From RGIG5612 sp045600845 (GTDB lineage Bacteria; Bacillota; Clostridia; Lachnospirales; Lachnospiraceae), in assembly GCA_045600845.1 (NCBI GenBank), contig JAZRYR010000016.1, positions 1 through 61,726 of the forward strand: a DNA stretch of 61,726 nucleotides. The letters are read 5' to 3'. Position 1 is the first letter of the stretch; each line of letters begins with the position of its first letter. The notes below the pieces were generated by a model, which saw only the letters and a list, made by a program, of their open reading frames with translations, was not told the DNA's origin and did not search any database. A program made the position numbers and the translations under genes. Of this stretch, positions 16,349 to 25,248 are shown piece after piece.

Positions 16349-17764
16349 TTATCTTGTAAGCTTCTTCATCCACTTATATTTACGGAAATGGATGAAGGTC
16401 GGCAGACATTTAAATATCTGGTCAGATTGTACGACAACAACAACCCATTCTACCGGCCATTTCCACCAGAATGCGGCCATAAAACTTAAAGGCATAACAA
16501 TTAGCCAGGTAGAAATCAGGTTCATGGCCATAGTGAATTTCGTATCACCGCCACCCTGGATAATCCCGAAACTTACTGGCATCTGATAACTCATACCCAC
16601 CATAATTACTGCCATGATAACAATCAGTCTTCCGGCAAGTTCCATGGCGTTATCATTTAAATTATACAAAGAGAGCAGCGGATTCTTTAAAAGCACTAGA
16701 GCAATTCCTAAAACTAAGCCGATACCAACATCAATGACGGAAAGGGTGCGGCCATCGCTCTTGATCTGACTCATCTCACCACGTCCGATGGATTGCCCGA
16801 TCATAACTGCGCTCGTAGAACTCATTGCTACAACAATGACTTTCAGATACTGGTAAAAAGTTGTTGCAACAGAATTTGCGGCAATTGCATCCGGACTCAT
16901 ATGTCCTAAAATTGCAGTCTGCATCGGAACGGAAACACCCCAGAGAACCGAGGCACACATAATCGGAATATATACTTTGATAAAATCTTTCCACAGCATC
17001 CGATCGTTTTCAAAGAGCCATGCAAATGATAATTTTGAATTTGCGGGAACCAAGGTATCGGATTCCGCTTCAGTTTTTTTGAAAAGACATAATTTTTTAT
17101 CTTTGAAGATAAGATAAAAGATAACGATCAGCAATTCTAATACTCGGGCAACCAGCGTGCCGATTGCAGCACCGACAATGCCCATTTCCGGAAAACCGAG
17201 TTTGCCGAAAATCAAAACATAGTTAATTCCAACATTTACGATTAAAGAAACGATGGAGATGTAGAAAGAAATATTAACGGTACCAACAGCTCTTAAGGCA
17301 GCCATTAGAATATTTGTAATGATGTAAAGCAGGAAGGTCCACATGATCAAAAGCAGGTATTTGGTTCCTTCCGAAATAATGTCCGCCTCATTCGTAAAAA
17401 TCCGTACTAATCCGGATGGAATGCATGCGGAAATGACAACGAGAACGATGCCAACCGCCACCCCGATTTTCAAGGTGATTCCTGTCAGTTTCTTTATTGG
17501 TTCTACTTTCCCGGCTCCCCAGTACTGAGCAGCAAGGGCGACAAGCGCATTTCCAAAAGAAAGGGCAAATTGCTGGACAATAAAAAAGACCTGGTTAACG
17601 GTAGCGGCACCACTTAATGATGCCTGAGAATAGCTTCCTAACATAATGTTATCCGCCATGTTTACAGAATAAGCAATAATGTTCTGAAGCGCTACAAAAG
17701 CGAGCATGCTGAATAGCGTTTTATAGAAAGTTTTATTCTTTGTGAAAAAAGAAGTTTTTTCCAT
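16349..17764 (-). CDS. MATE-family exporter, divergent from a TetR regulator
   Basis: A 471-residue protein with twelve hydrophobic segments and the MATE two-lobe layout. VNMADNIMLGSYSQASLSGAA-type residues in the first lobe and FGIIQGGGDTKFTMAM in the second fit the NorM/DinF superfamily. It expels cationic or hydrophobic compounds by cation antiport. It is transcribed divergently from a TetR regulator across a 157-base gap that contains a palindrome, so repression by that regulator, relieved by a toxic ligand, is likely. A CAT start with GGAGGCAG-type ribosome-binding bases lies on the minus strand near 17765-17775. Confidence 0.9.
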   Translation of the reverse strand: MEKTSFFTKNKTFYKTLFSMLAFVALQNIIAYSVNMADNIMLGSYSQASLSGAATVNQVFFIVQQFALSFGNALVALAAQYWGAGKVEPIKKLTGITLKIGVAVGIVLVVISACIPSGLVRIFTNEADIISEGTKYLLLIMWTFLLYIITNILMAALRAVGTVNISFYISIVSLIVNVGINYVLIFGKLGFPEMGIVGAAIGTLVARVLELLIVIFYLIFKDKKLCLFKKTEAESDTLVPANSKLSFAWLFENDRMLWKDFIKVYIPIMCASVLWGVSVPMQTAILGHMSPDAIAANSVATTFYQYLKVIVVAMSSTSAVMIGQSIGRGEMSQIKSDGRTLSVIDVGIGLVLGIALVLLKNPLLSLYNLNDNAMELAGRLIVIMAVIMVGMSYQMPVSFGIIQGGGDTKFTMAMNLISTWLIVMPLSFMAAFWWKWPVEWVVVVVQSDQIFKCLPTFIHFRKYKWMKKLTR

Positions 17765-17845
17765 AATCTGCCTCCATAGACTTAAAAATATAACATCATT
17801 TTAATCAAAAAATGTCGTTTTTAATACTATCATATTTCACAAAAT

Positions 17846-17862
17846 AATGATATTATATCATT
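17846..17862. promoter_or_regulatory. Candidate TetR operator
   Basis: AATGATATTATATCATT is a palindrome except at its central base and lies between the divergent MATE and TetR genes, over the probable tetR -10 region. Length and place fit a TetR-family operator; binding is inferred. Confidence 0.45.
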
Positions 17863-17921
17863 GAGTTTTTATGTGGTTTATGCAACACGGAGTAGCGAAA
17901 AACGTGAGGAGAAATACGTTC

Positions 17922-18533
17922 ATGGGAAAAGAAGATTTGCGTGTAATTAAAACATTGGACAGTATTGACAGGTCTCTTTTGGAAAATCTGAAAAAGATGC
18001 CGTTTAATAAGATTACAGTAGAAGCTTTATGTAGCAAGGCGCGAATTAACAGAACCACATTTTACAAACACTATAGTGATAAATATGAACTTCTGGATAA
18101 TTATCTTTCCAGAATATTAGAAGAGTTCCGTGAAGCGAACAATGTAATATTTGTAGATGCGGGGCCGGAAGCAATCAACGAAGACTTATATAAAATGCCG
18201 TTTCGGGAAACAGTAGATTTTATTATTTCCAAAAAAGATATTTATGAGATTTTATGGACGGCACAGATCGACCGTAATATTTTTGATGAGATGATTGAAG
18301 TAATTGCGGAAAGCATCATCAAAAGGAGAATCGAACAGAACCCGGAAATAAAGACGAATAGTGAAAAGTTTTTTAAGGCATCGCTTTTTGCCAATTTATT
18401 TGCCTACAATAATTTAGTTTCTGTGAGATGGTGGCTGGCAAATGATTTTATTATCAGTAAAAACAAGTTTTATCAACTTTTTGACGATATGATGAGAGAA
18501 GGAATCTTTAAAGTATTTAAGGAACAATTATAA
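17922..18533 (+). CDS. TetR-family transcription regulator
   Basis: A 203-residue regulator. The N-terminal helix-turn-helix is clear: FNKITVEALCSKARINRTTFYKHYSDKYELLDNYL-type segment (about 27-60), where RINRTTFYKHY contains the recognition helix. The C-terminal half is helical and matches the TetR C-terminal domain seen in DhaS-like and similar Clostridial regulators. The start at 17922 follows GAGGAG at 17905-17910; an upstream in-frame ATG has no such site. The divergent MATE gene is the obvious target. Confidence 0.87.
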   Translation: MGKEDLRVIKTLDSIDRSLLENLKKMPFNKITVEALCSKARINRTTFYKHYSDKYELLDNYLSRILEEFREANNVIFVDAGPEAINEDLYKMPFRETVDFIISKKDIYEILWTAQIDRNIFDEMIEVIAESIIKRRIEQNPEIKTNSEKFFKASLFANLFAYNNLVSVRWWLANDFIISKNKFYQLFDDMMREGIFKVFKEQL

Positions 18534-18722
18534 AGATCTGTTTCCGCTTATAAGTGGAAGACATTAAGGGCTTCAATGGAACGACATAAAAGAAAAAAGT
18601 ACAGTATAACAGCCGGTATGCTGCCGGATACTCCGGAAATAACGTTCCGTGCGTTCGACTGAAAAAGAAGCGCTTGTTCGGTAAGAAATAAAAAGAATAA
18701 ATAAACATAAGAGGTTAGTGTT

Positions 18723-19433
18723 ATGAAAAAGTATAACAGAATTATGCTCAAGTTAAGCGGAGAAGCTCTTGCGGCAGAAGAAGGCGGATATAATGAGGCC
18801 GAAATCGCCCGCATTGCTGCTCAGGTAAAGGAAATCGTTGATGGTGGCTGCAATGTAGGAATCGTTATCGGCGGTGGTAACATCTGGAGAGGAAAAAGCA
18901 ATCTGCAGATTGACCGTCCAAAGTCCGACTCTATCGGTATGTTGGCCACGGTAATGAACTGTATTTATGTATCGGAACATTTTCGTGCTGCAGGAATAAA
19001 AACAGCGATTTTCACACCATGGCTTTGTTCTACATTTACAGAACTTTTCAGTAAAGACAAGGCAAATGAATACTTCGCAGAAGGCAGGGTATGTTTCTTT
19101 GCCGGAGGAACCGGACATCCATATTTCTCAACAGATACCGGTGTTGTTTTAAGAGCTATGGAAATGGATGCAGAAGTTATTCTGGCAGCAAAAAATATAG
19201 ATGGCGTATATGACAGCGACCCTGCAAAGAATCCGGATGCAAAGAAATTTGATAAGATTTCCATACACGAAGTTGTAGAGCGTAAATTAGGCGTTATCGA
19301 TCTGACAGCTTCTGCGCTTCTGGATGAACACCAGATTCCGATGAGAATATTTGCCCTCCAGGAGGAAAACTCAATCGTCAACGCCTTAACGGACGATAAG
19401 TTCCATGGAACGGATGTAACCCTGAATGAATAA
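18723..19433 (+). CDS. pyrH: UMP kinase
   Basis: A 236-residue amino-acid-kinase-fold enzyme that phosphorylates UMP to UDP, feeding RNA, DNA and UDP-sugar synthesis. IMLKLSGEAL binds phosphate, GIVIGGGNIWRG binds UMP, and DGVYDSDPAKNPDAKKFD is the conserved loop of bacterial UMP kinases. It starts the conserved pyrH-frr-uppS-cdsA-dxr-rseP-ispG block. The 189 bases upstream contain small GC-rich hairpins (around 18615-18640) but nothing I can name. Confidence 0.97.
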   Translation: MKKYNRIMLKLSGEALAAEEGGYNEAEIARIAAQVKEIVDGGCNVGIVIGGGNIWRGKSNLQIDRPKSDSIGMLATVMNCIYVSEHFRAAGIKTAIFTPWLCSTFTELFSKDKANEYFAEGRVCFFAGGTGHPYFSTDTGVVLRAMEMDAEVILAAKNIDGVYDSDPAKNPDAKKFDKISIHEVVERKLGVIDLTASALLDEHQIPMRIFALQEENSIVNALTDDKFHGTDVTLNE

Positions 19434-19495
19434 GAAACCGGTTTTCCGGACGGATAAAAAATACTGTGAATTGAATCAATATAAGGAGAAGTAAA

Positions 19496-20050
19496 ATGAA
19501 CGAAAGACTGGAAAAATATGAAGAGAAAATGTTAAAAACCCTTGATAATCTGGACGAAGAATACCAGGGAATCCGTGCAGGAAGAGCAAATCCGCACATT
19601 TTAGACAGAATCACTGTTGACTATTACGGAACTCCGACTCCTCTTCAGCAGGTAGGTAATATTTCTGTCCCAGACCCGAAGAGCATCGTTATTTCACCAT
19701 GGGAAGCAAAAATGGTAAAAGAAATTGAAAGAGCTATTAATGCATCGGATATCGGAATTAATCCAACTAACGATGGAAAGAGCATCCGTCTGGTATTTCC
19801 GGACCTTACTGAGGAACGCCGTAAAGATTTAGTTAAAGATGTTAAGAAAAAAGGCGAAGAATCCAAGGTAGCTATCCGCAATATCCGTCGGGATGGTATT
19901 GACCAGTTCAAGAAGATTGCAAAAGCCGGCGAAGTTTCCGAAGACGAAGGAAAAGATCTGGAAGATGAAATGCAGAAACTTACCGATAAATATATTGCAG
20001 AAATTGAGAAAAAAGTTGATGCGAAATCCAAAGAATTAATGACAGTATAA
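19496..20050 (+). CDS. frr: Ribosome recycling factor
   Basis: A 184-residue RRF that, with EF-G, splits the post-termination ribosome. LDEEYQGIRAGRANPHILDRI and YYGTPTPLQQVGNISVPDPK are the hallmark segments, and the central DLTEERRKDLVKDVKKKGEE helix is intact. AAGGAG precedes the ATG. It follows pyrH as in most bacteria. Confidence 0.97.
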   Translation: MNERLEKYEEKMLKTLDNLDEEYQGIRAGRANPHILDRITVDYYGTPTPLQQVGNISVPDPKSIVISPWEAKMVKEIERAINASDIGINPTNDGKSIRLVFPDLTEERRKDLVKDVKKKGEESKVAIRNIRRDGIDQFKKIAKAGEVSEDEGKDLEDEMQKLTDKYIAEIEKKVDAKSKELMTV

Positions 20051-20105
20051 AGTCACGGAATTATAAAACGCAGTATCGAATTAAATATTTCAGGATAATT
20101 TATAC

Positions 20106-20822
20106 ATGAATGTGGAAGATTTAAAAATACCGGAGCATGTAGCGATTATTATGGACGGAAATGGCAGGTGGGCGAAAAAGAAACACATGCCACGAACCTT
20201 TGGTCATGCCCAGGGTGCCAAAGTGCTGGAACAGACGTTGGAAGATGCCGATAGTCTGGGAATCCGGTACCTTACGGTTTATGCTTTTTCTACCGAAAAT
20301 TGGGCAAGACCGTTCGAGGAAGTTCAGGTAATCATGAATCTGTTCCGCGATTACCTTATCAGTGCTGTCGATAAATGCAATCGAAATAACGTACGCTGCC
20401 GTATTATCGGAGAGCGCAGCAAACTGGATGACGATATTATTGACGCAATAAATAATCTGGAAGAAAAAACCAAAAATAATACGGGAATTACGTTTATTGT
20501 GGCCATAAATTATGGGTCAAGGGATGAAATTACCCGGGGCATTCAGAAAATTGCAGAAAAGGTAAAAGAGGGGAGCATTTCTCCGGAAGAAATTGATGGA
20601 GCAATGATTTCAAAAAGTCTGGACACCGCGGACTTTCCGGATCCAGACCTTTTGATTCGCACTAGTGGAGAGGAACGCCTTTCCAACTTCCTTATGTGGC
20701 AGCTGGCATATACAGAATTCTATTTTACCGAGGTGCCATGGCCTGATTTTGATAAAAAGGAACTGATAAAAGCAATTGAAAAATATTCCGGACGTGATCG
20801 CAGATACGGAAATATAAAATAA
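20106..20822 (+). CDS. uppS: Undecaprenyl diphosphate synthase
   Basis: A 238-residue cis-prenyltransferase that extends farnesyl diphosphate to the C55 carrier used for peptidoglycan and wall polymers. MDGNGRWAKKK carries the catalytic Asp, LTVYAFSTENWARP and RTSGEERLSNFLMWQLAYTE are the other conserved regions. Eighteen bases separate it from cdsA. Confidence 0.97.
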   Translation: MNVEDLKIPEHVAIIMDGNGRWAKKKHMPRTFGHAQGAKVLEQTLEDADSLGIRYLTVYAFSTENWARPFEEVQVIMNLFRDYLISAVDKCNRNNVRCRIIGERSKLDDDIIDAINNLEEKTKNNTGITFIVAINYGSRDEITRGIQKIAEKVKEGSISPEEIDGAMISKSLDTADFPDPDLLIRTSGEERLSNFLMWQLAYTEFYFTEVPWPDFDKKELIKAIEKYSGRDRRYGNIK

Positions 20823-20840
20823 CACAGGCAGGTTTATATA

Positions 20841-21698
20841 ATGACGGATGATCATAATAATAAAAAATTATTAACGAATAAATCGTTTTGGGTAAGAGTT
20901 GCCAGCGGCGTAGTAGGTGGTGCGCTTTTGCTTACGTGCCTTATATTAGGTGGCTATTTCCTTTGGGCCTTTTTGCTTGTCATATCCCTTATCGGTTTGT
21001 TTGAATTAAACCGGGCTTTGGAACTCCATTGGGGCGTTTTTGCCTGGGCAGGATACATTGTAACCATTTTATATTATGTCTTATTGATTACCTTGCGTTC
21101 TGCAGATTTTGCTTTGATCCTATTTGGGATTTTATTGGTTGTAGACCTGGCGGTGTTTGTTTTCACCTATCCGAGATATCGGTTGGACCAGGTGTTTGCC
21201 GGCTTCTTTGAAGTTGCGTATGTTGGCATTGCGCTGTCCTTTATTTATCTTTTAAGAATTTATCCACCATCAGGAGCCTATCTGGTATGGCTGATTCTGA
21301 TTTCCGCCTGGGGAAGTGATATTTTTGCTTATATCATTGGTATGAAATTCGGAAAAACTCCATTGGTTCCGAATTTAAGCCCAAAGAAATCGGTAGAAGG
21401 AGCCATTGCAGGAGTGGTAGGAGCGGCTTTAATGGCGCTGGTTTATGCCATCATTATTTTCCCTTATATTCCAGATGTGCATTATTCTGTTTTTATCTTT
21501 CCGGTTATTTCTCTTTTTGGAGCTGCAGCAGGACAGATTGGAGATCTTGCCGCCTCTGCGATTAAGAGAAAAGTTGGAATTAAAGATTATGGCAAATTGA
21601 TTCCGGGACATGGCGGAGTTCTGGACCGTTTTGACAGTGTTATAATGGTAGCTCCCATCATATATTTAGTAACGATATATCTTTATATAATAGGTTAA
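20841..21698 (+). CDS. cdsA: Phosphatidate cytidylyltransferase
   Basis: A 285-residue membrane enzyme making CDP-diacylglycerol from phosphatidate and CTP. Several hydrophobic segments are followed by the family signature near the C-terminus: GHGGVLDRFDS (about 254-264), preceded by the GDLAASAIKRKVGIKDYG metal-binding region. It is the standard neighbour of uppS and dxr. Confidence 0.95.
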   Translation: MTDDHNNKKLLTNKSFWVRVASGVVGGALLLTCLILGGYFLWAFLLVISLIGLFELNRALELHWGVFAWAGYIVTILYYVLLITLRSADFALILFGILLVVDLAVFVFTYPRYRLDQVFAGFFEVAYVGIALSFIYLLRIYPPSGAYLVWLILISAWGSDIFAYIIGMKFGKTPLVPNLSPKKSVEGAIAGVVGAALMALVYAIIIFPYIPDVHYSVFIFPVISLFGAAAGQIGDLAASAIKRKVGIKDYGKLIPGHGGVLDRFDSVIMVAPIIYLVTIYLYIIG

Positions 21699-21701
21699 CG
21701 G

Positions 21702-22853
21702 ATGAAAATAATTTCAATTTTAGGTTCTACGGGATCCATTGGAACCCAGACCCTGGAAGTTGTCCGCCAGCACAAGGACCTGAAGGTTGCTGCTATCAGC
21801 GGAAACAATAATATAAAATTACTTGCAAAACAAATTTTGGAGTTTACTCCAAAACTTGTTTGCGTTTATGACGAAAATAATGTAGATGGCCTTTTCCGGG
21901 AATTAAAGGCCATAGCTCCCCGCGATTTTGATTGCAACGGTGTAAAAGTAGTCTGTGGCATGGAGGGGCTGATTGATGTTGCGGTTTATGAAGAAAGCGA
22001 CATTGTGATTACGGCAATCGTAGGTATGGTAGGAATCCGTCCGACGATGGCAGCCATACAGGCGGGAAAAGATATTGCTTTAGCGAATAAAGAAACATTG
22101 GTCTGCGCCGGAAGCCGGATTATGGCAGAGGCAAGAAAACAGAATATTAACATTTATCCGGTAGACTCGGAGCATAGTGCGATTTTCCAAAGCCTGCAGG
22201 GAGAACCGGAAAAATCCATTGATAAGATTATATTGACGGCATCGGGAGGCCCTTTCCGTGGCTATACAAGGGAAATGCTGAAGGAAATTCGCCTGGAAGA
22301 TGCCTTGAAGCATCCGAATTGGTCCATGGGAATGAAAGTAACCATTGATTCTTCCACCTTGGCCAATAAAGGTCTGGAAGTAATGGAAGCAAAATGGCTG
22401 TTTGATGTGGAACCGGAGCAGATTCAAGTGGTTATCCAACCTCAGAGTATCATTCATTCGGCGGTTCAATTTAGCGATGGCGCGATTATTGCTCAGTTAG
22501 GTACTCCGGACATGAAAATACCAATACAATATGCTTTACTTTATCCGGAAAGAAGATTCCTTCCGGGAAAAAGAGTGGACTTTTTCGAATTGGGACAGAT
22601 TACTTTTGAGAAGCCGGACACGGATACTTTTAAAGCGTTGAAGCTTGCCTATGAGGCGATTCATATCGGAGGCTCTATGCCGACGGTATTTAATGCCGCA
22701 AATGAAAGAGCGGTTAAAAAGTTTGTTGCCGGAGAAATCTCTTATCTGGAAATTTCCGACATCATTGAAAAAGAAATGAAAAATCATCAGCTGATTTCAG
22801 ATCCCACCTTGGACGAAATTATCCGTTTAGGTGAATTAATAATGAACAGATAA
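21702..22853 (+). CDS. dxr: 1-deoxy-D-xylulose 5-phosphate reductoisomerase
   Basis: A 383-residue enzyme of the MEP isoprenoid pathway that converts DXP to MEP with NADPH. The dinucleotide-binding GSTGSIGTQTLEV opens the protein, LANKETLVCAG and PVDSEHSAIFQ hold the metal and substrate ligands, and ASGGPFRG is the flexible-loop start. Together with ispG two genes later it shows use of the MEP route. It begins three bases after cdsA. Confidence 0.97.
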   Translation: MKIISILGSTGSIGTQTLEVVRQHKDLKVAAISGNNNIKLLAKQILEFTPKLVCVYDENNVDGLFRELKAIAPRDFDCNGVKVVCGMEGLIDVAVYEESDIVITAIVGMVGIRPTMAAIQAGKDIALANKETLVCAGSRIMAEARKQNINIYPVDSEHSAIFQSLQGEPEKSIDKIILTASGGPFRGYTREMLKEIRLEDALKHPNWSMGMKVTIDSSTLANKGLEVMEAKWLFDVEPEQIQVVIQPQSIIHSAVQFSDGAIIAQLGTPDMKIPIQYALLYPERRFLPGKRVDFFELGQITFEKPDTDTFKALKLAYEAIHIGGSMPTVFNAANERAVKKFVAGEISYLEISDIIEKEMKNHQLISDPTLDEIIRLGELIMNR

Positions 22854-22862
22854 AGGATACAC

Positions 22863-24179
22863 ATGAGTTTTATCAGTATAGTTTTATCCATCTTAATATT
22901 GGGAATCCTTGTTCTTGTCCACGAGTTTGGACATTTTATTCTGGCAAAGAAAAACGGTGTCTTTGTAAAAGAATTTTCCATCGGTTTTGGCCCGAGAATT
23001 GTCAGTCATGTAGCAAAAAGCGGTACTCGTTTTTCCTGGAAAGCCATTCCTTTTGGCGGATCCTGTCAGATGTTGGGAGCTTTGGAAGATGAAGACGATG
23101 ATACCGACGATGAACGCTCTTTTGACAAAAAATCTGTCTGGGCCAGAATGAGTATCATATTGGCCGGTCCGGTATTCAACTTCTTTCTGGCTTTTGTTCT
23201 TGCAGTTATTGTTATCGGAACCAGTGGTTATGATCCGGCTACGGTAACTTATGTTGCAGAAGATACGCCGGTTTATGAAGCTGGATTACGCCAAGGAGAT
23301 GTAATAACCAACTACAATGGCGCAGGAATCAATTTCGGACGGGAAATCTATATGGAAGATTATCTCCATCCGTTGGAATCGGAATATCAGGAAGTGCGAA
23401 TTACCTACTTGCGGGATGGGAAAAAGAATAAAATCTGTGTTTCTCCGGAAAAATATGATTATTACATCTTAGGTCTTTCCTATTATGCTAATGAGTCAGA
23501 GGCAGCAATTGCAGAAATAACGGAGGGCGGTCCTTTTGAAGAGAAGGGCCTGGATAAAGGAGACGTTATTTTACAGATTGATGATACAGAAATCAATTCC
23601 GGAATCGAGCTGGCACAGTATTTTGATGAGCATGCAATTACATCCGCTCCTCTTCACGTAAAATATCTGCATAAAGGAATCGTGAAGGACTCGGATATTA
23701 CACCAAAGAAAACTTCTGCGTATCTGTTAGGATTTGATTATAATCTTGCAAACCAGAAAACCAATGTTGGCGGCGTTTTAAAATATGCCTTTGCAGAAAT
23801 GCGGTATCAGATATTATCTGTATTTAAGGGAATCGCCTTCTTATTCTCCGGCAGAGGCTCTTTGGATATGCTTTCCGGTCCGGTGGGTATTGTAGAAGTT
23901 ATCGGAACCACTTATGATGCATCGGCACCATCGGGGTTTTTGACCACCTTGCTTAACATGTTGAGCATTGTCATTCTGTTAAGTGCCAATCTGGGTGTTA
24001 TCAATCTGCTTCCGATTCCGGCAATGGATGGCGGAAAGTTCCTGCTCCTTATTATTGAAGCTATCCGTAGAAAGCCGATCAACAAGAAATATGAAGGTAT
24101 TATTACGGTCGTAGGAGCCGTACTGATCATGCTTCTGGCAATCGTTGTGCTGATTAATGATATTACGAAATTTTTCTGA
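22863..24179 (+). CDS. rseP: RIP metalloprotease RseP/RasP
   Basis: A 438-residue site-2 protease that cuts anti-sigma factors and remnant signal peptides within the membrane. H20-E21-F22-G23-H24 forms the HEXXH zinc site in the first membrane segment, and NLLPIPAMDGGKFLLL provides the third ligand and the conserved second motif. Two PDZ-like regions lie between (about 130-205 and 215-285), one more than in the shorter Bacillus enzymes. An acidic stretch EDEDDDTDDERSF (about 77-89) follows the first transmembrane part. Confidence 0.94.
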   Translation: MSFISIVLSILILGILVLVHEFGHFILAKKNGVFVKEFSIGFGPRIVSHVAKSGTRFSWKAIPFGGSCQMLGALEDEDDDTDDERSFDKKSVWARMSIILAGPVFNFFLAFVLAVIVIGTSGYDPATVTYVAEDTPVYEAGLRQGDVITNYNGAGINFGREIYMEDYLHPLESEYQEVRITYLRDGKKNKICVSPEKYDYYILGLSYYANESEAAIAEITEGGPFEEKGLDKGDVILQIDDTEINSGIELAQYFDEHAITSAPLHVKYLHKGIVKDSDITPKKTSAYLLGFDYNLANQKTNVGGVLKYAFAEMRYQILSVFKGIAFLFSGRGSLDMLSGPVGIVEVIGTTYDASAPSGFLTTLLNMLSIVILLSANLGVINLLPIPAMDGGKFLLLIIEAIRRKPINKKYEGIITVVGAVLIMLLAIVVLINDITKFF

Positions 24180-24191
24180 TTCAGGTGAAAA

Positions 24192-25247
24192 ATGAACCAT
24201 AGAGAGAAAACAAAAAAAATAAATATTGGCGGCGTTGTAATCGGCGGTGGTTCGCCGATCGCAATCCAGTCCATGACAAATACGAAGACCGCAGATATTA
24301 AGTCTACGGTGGAGCAGATTCATGAGCTGGAATCGGCCGGCTGTGAGATTATCCGTTGTACTGCCAATACGGAAGAAGCTGCAAAGGCGTTTAAGAAAAT
24401 AAAAGAGAATATTCATATCCCCCTGGTTGCAGATATTCATTTCGATTACAAACTGGCTATTTTGGCCATGGAAAACGGTGCGGATAAAATACGTATCAAC
24501 CCGGGAAATATCGGCGGAAAAGGCAAAATAAAGGCCGTAATCGATTGCGCAAAAGAGCGGAATATTCCGATTCGGGTAGGTGTAAACTCGGGATCTCTGG
24601 AAACGGAATTGGTAGAAAAATATAAAGGCGTAACCGCGGAAGGCCTGGTGGAAAGTGCCTTAGATAAAGTGAAAATAATCGAAGACTTTGGGTATGATAA
24701 TCTGGTCATAAGCATTAAGAGCTCCGATGTTGTGATGTGTGCAAAGGCCCATGAACGGATTTCACAACAGACCTTATATCCTCTTCATGTAGGTATTACA
24801 GAAGCGGGAACGGTTTCTTCCGGTAATATTAAATCGGCATTGGGTCTGGGAATCATTTTAAATCAGGGAATCGGAGATACAATCCGGGTTTCCCTTACCG
24901 GGAATCCGGTAGAAGAAATTAAATCCGCCAAACAGATTTTAAGGAATCTGGGATTAAGAAAAGAAGGAATTACCGTTATTTCCTGTCCGACCTGCGGAAG
25001 AACGGAAATTGATTTAATTGGCCTGGCAGACAAGGTAGAAACCATGTGCACTGGTTATGACCTTCCGATTAAGGTCGCGGTTATGGGATGTATCGTCAAT
25101 GGACCGGGAGAAGCAAAAGAAGCAGATCTCGGAATTGCCGGAGGAAAGGGCTGTGGACTTTTGATCAAGCATGGGGAAATTGTTCGGAAACTTTCGGAAG
25201 AGGAGTTGCTTCCGGCTTTAAAGAACGAACTGGATCATTGGAATTAA
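24192..25247 (+). CDS. ispG: 4-hydroxy-3-methylbut-2-enyl-diphosphate synthase
   Basis: A 351-residue iron-sulfur enzyme converting MEcPP to HMBPP near the end of the MEP pathway. The TIM-barrel part has IAIQSMTNTKTADI and ADIHFDYKLA. The cluster-binding Cys residues are in SCPTCGRTEIDL and GCIVNGPGEAKEADLGIAGG near the C-terminus. It requires reduced ferredoxin or flavodoxin. It overlaps nothing but is only two bases from polC. Confidence 0.97.
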   Translation: MNHREKTKKINIGGVVIGGGSPIAIQSMTNTKTADIKSTVEQIHELESAGCEIIRCTANTEEAAKAFKKIKENIHIPLVADIHFDYKLAILAMENGADKIRINPGNIGGKGKIKAVIDCAKERNIPIRVGVNSGSLETELVEKYKGVTAEGLVESALDKVKIIEDFGYDNLVISIKSSDVVMCAKAHERISQQTLYPLHVGITEAGTVSSGNIKSALGLGIILNQGIGDTIRVSLTGNPVEEIKSAKQILRNLGLRKEGITVISCPTCGRTEIDLIGLADKVETMCTGYDLPIKVAVMGCIVNGPGEAKEADLGIAGGKGCGLLIKHGEIVRKLSEEELLPALKNELDHWN

Positions 25248-25248
25248 C

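Noticed and set aside
18534..18722. Small gene or riboswitch before pyrH
   Set aside because: There are only short GC-rich hairpins and frames without start signals; no known riboswitch pattern could be recognised.
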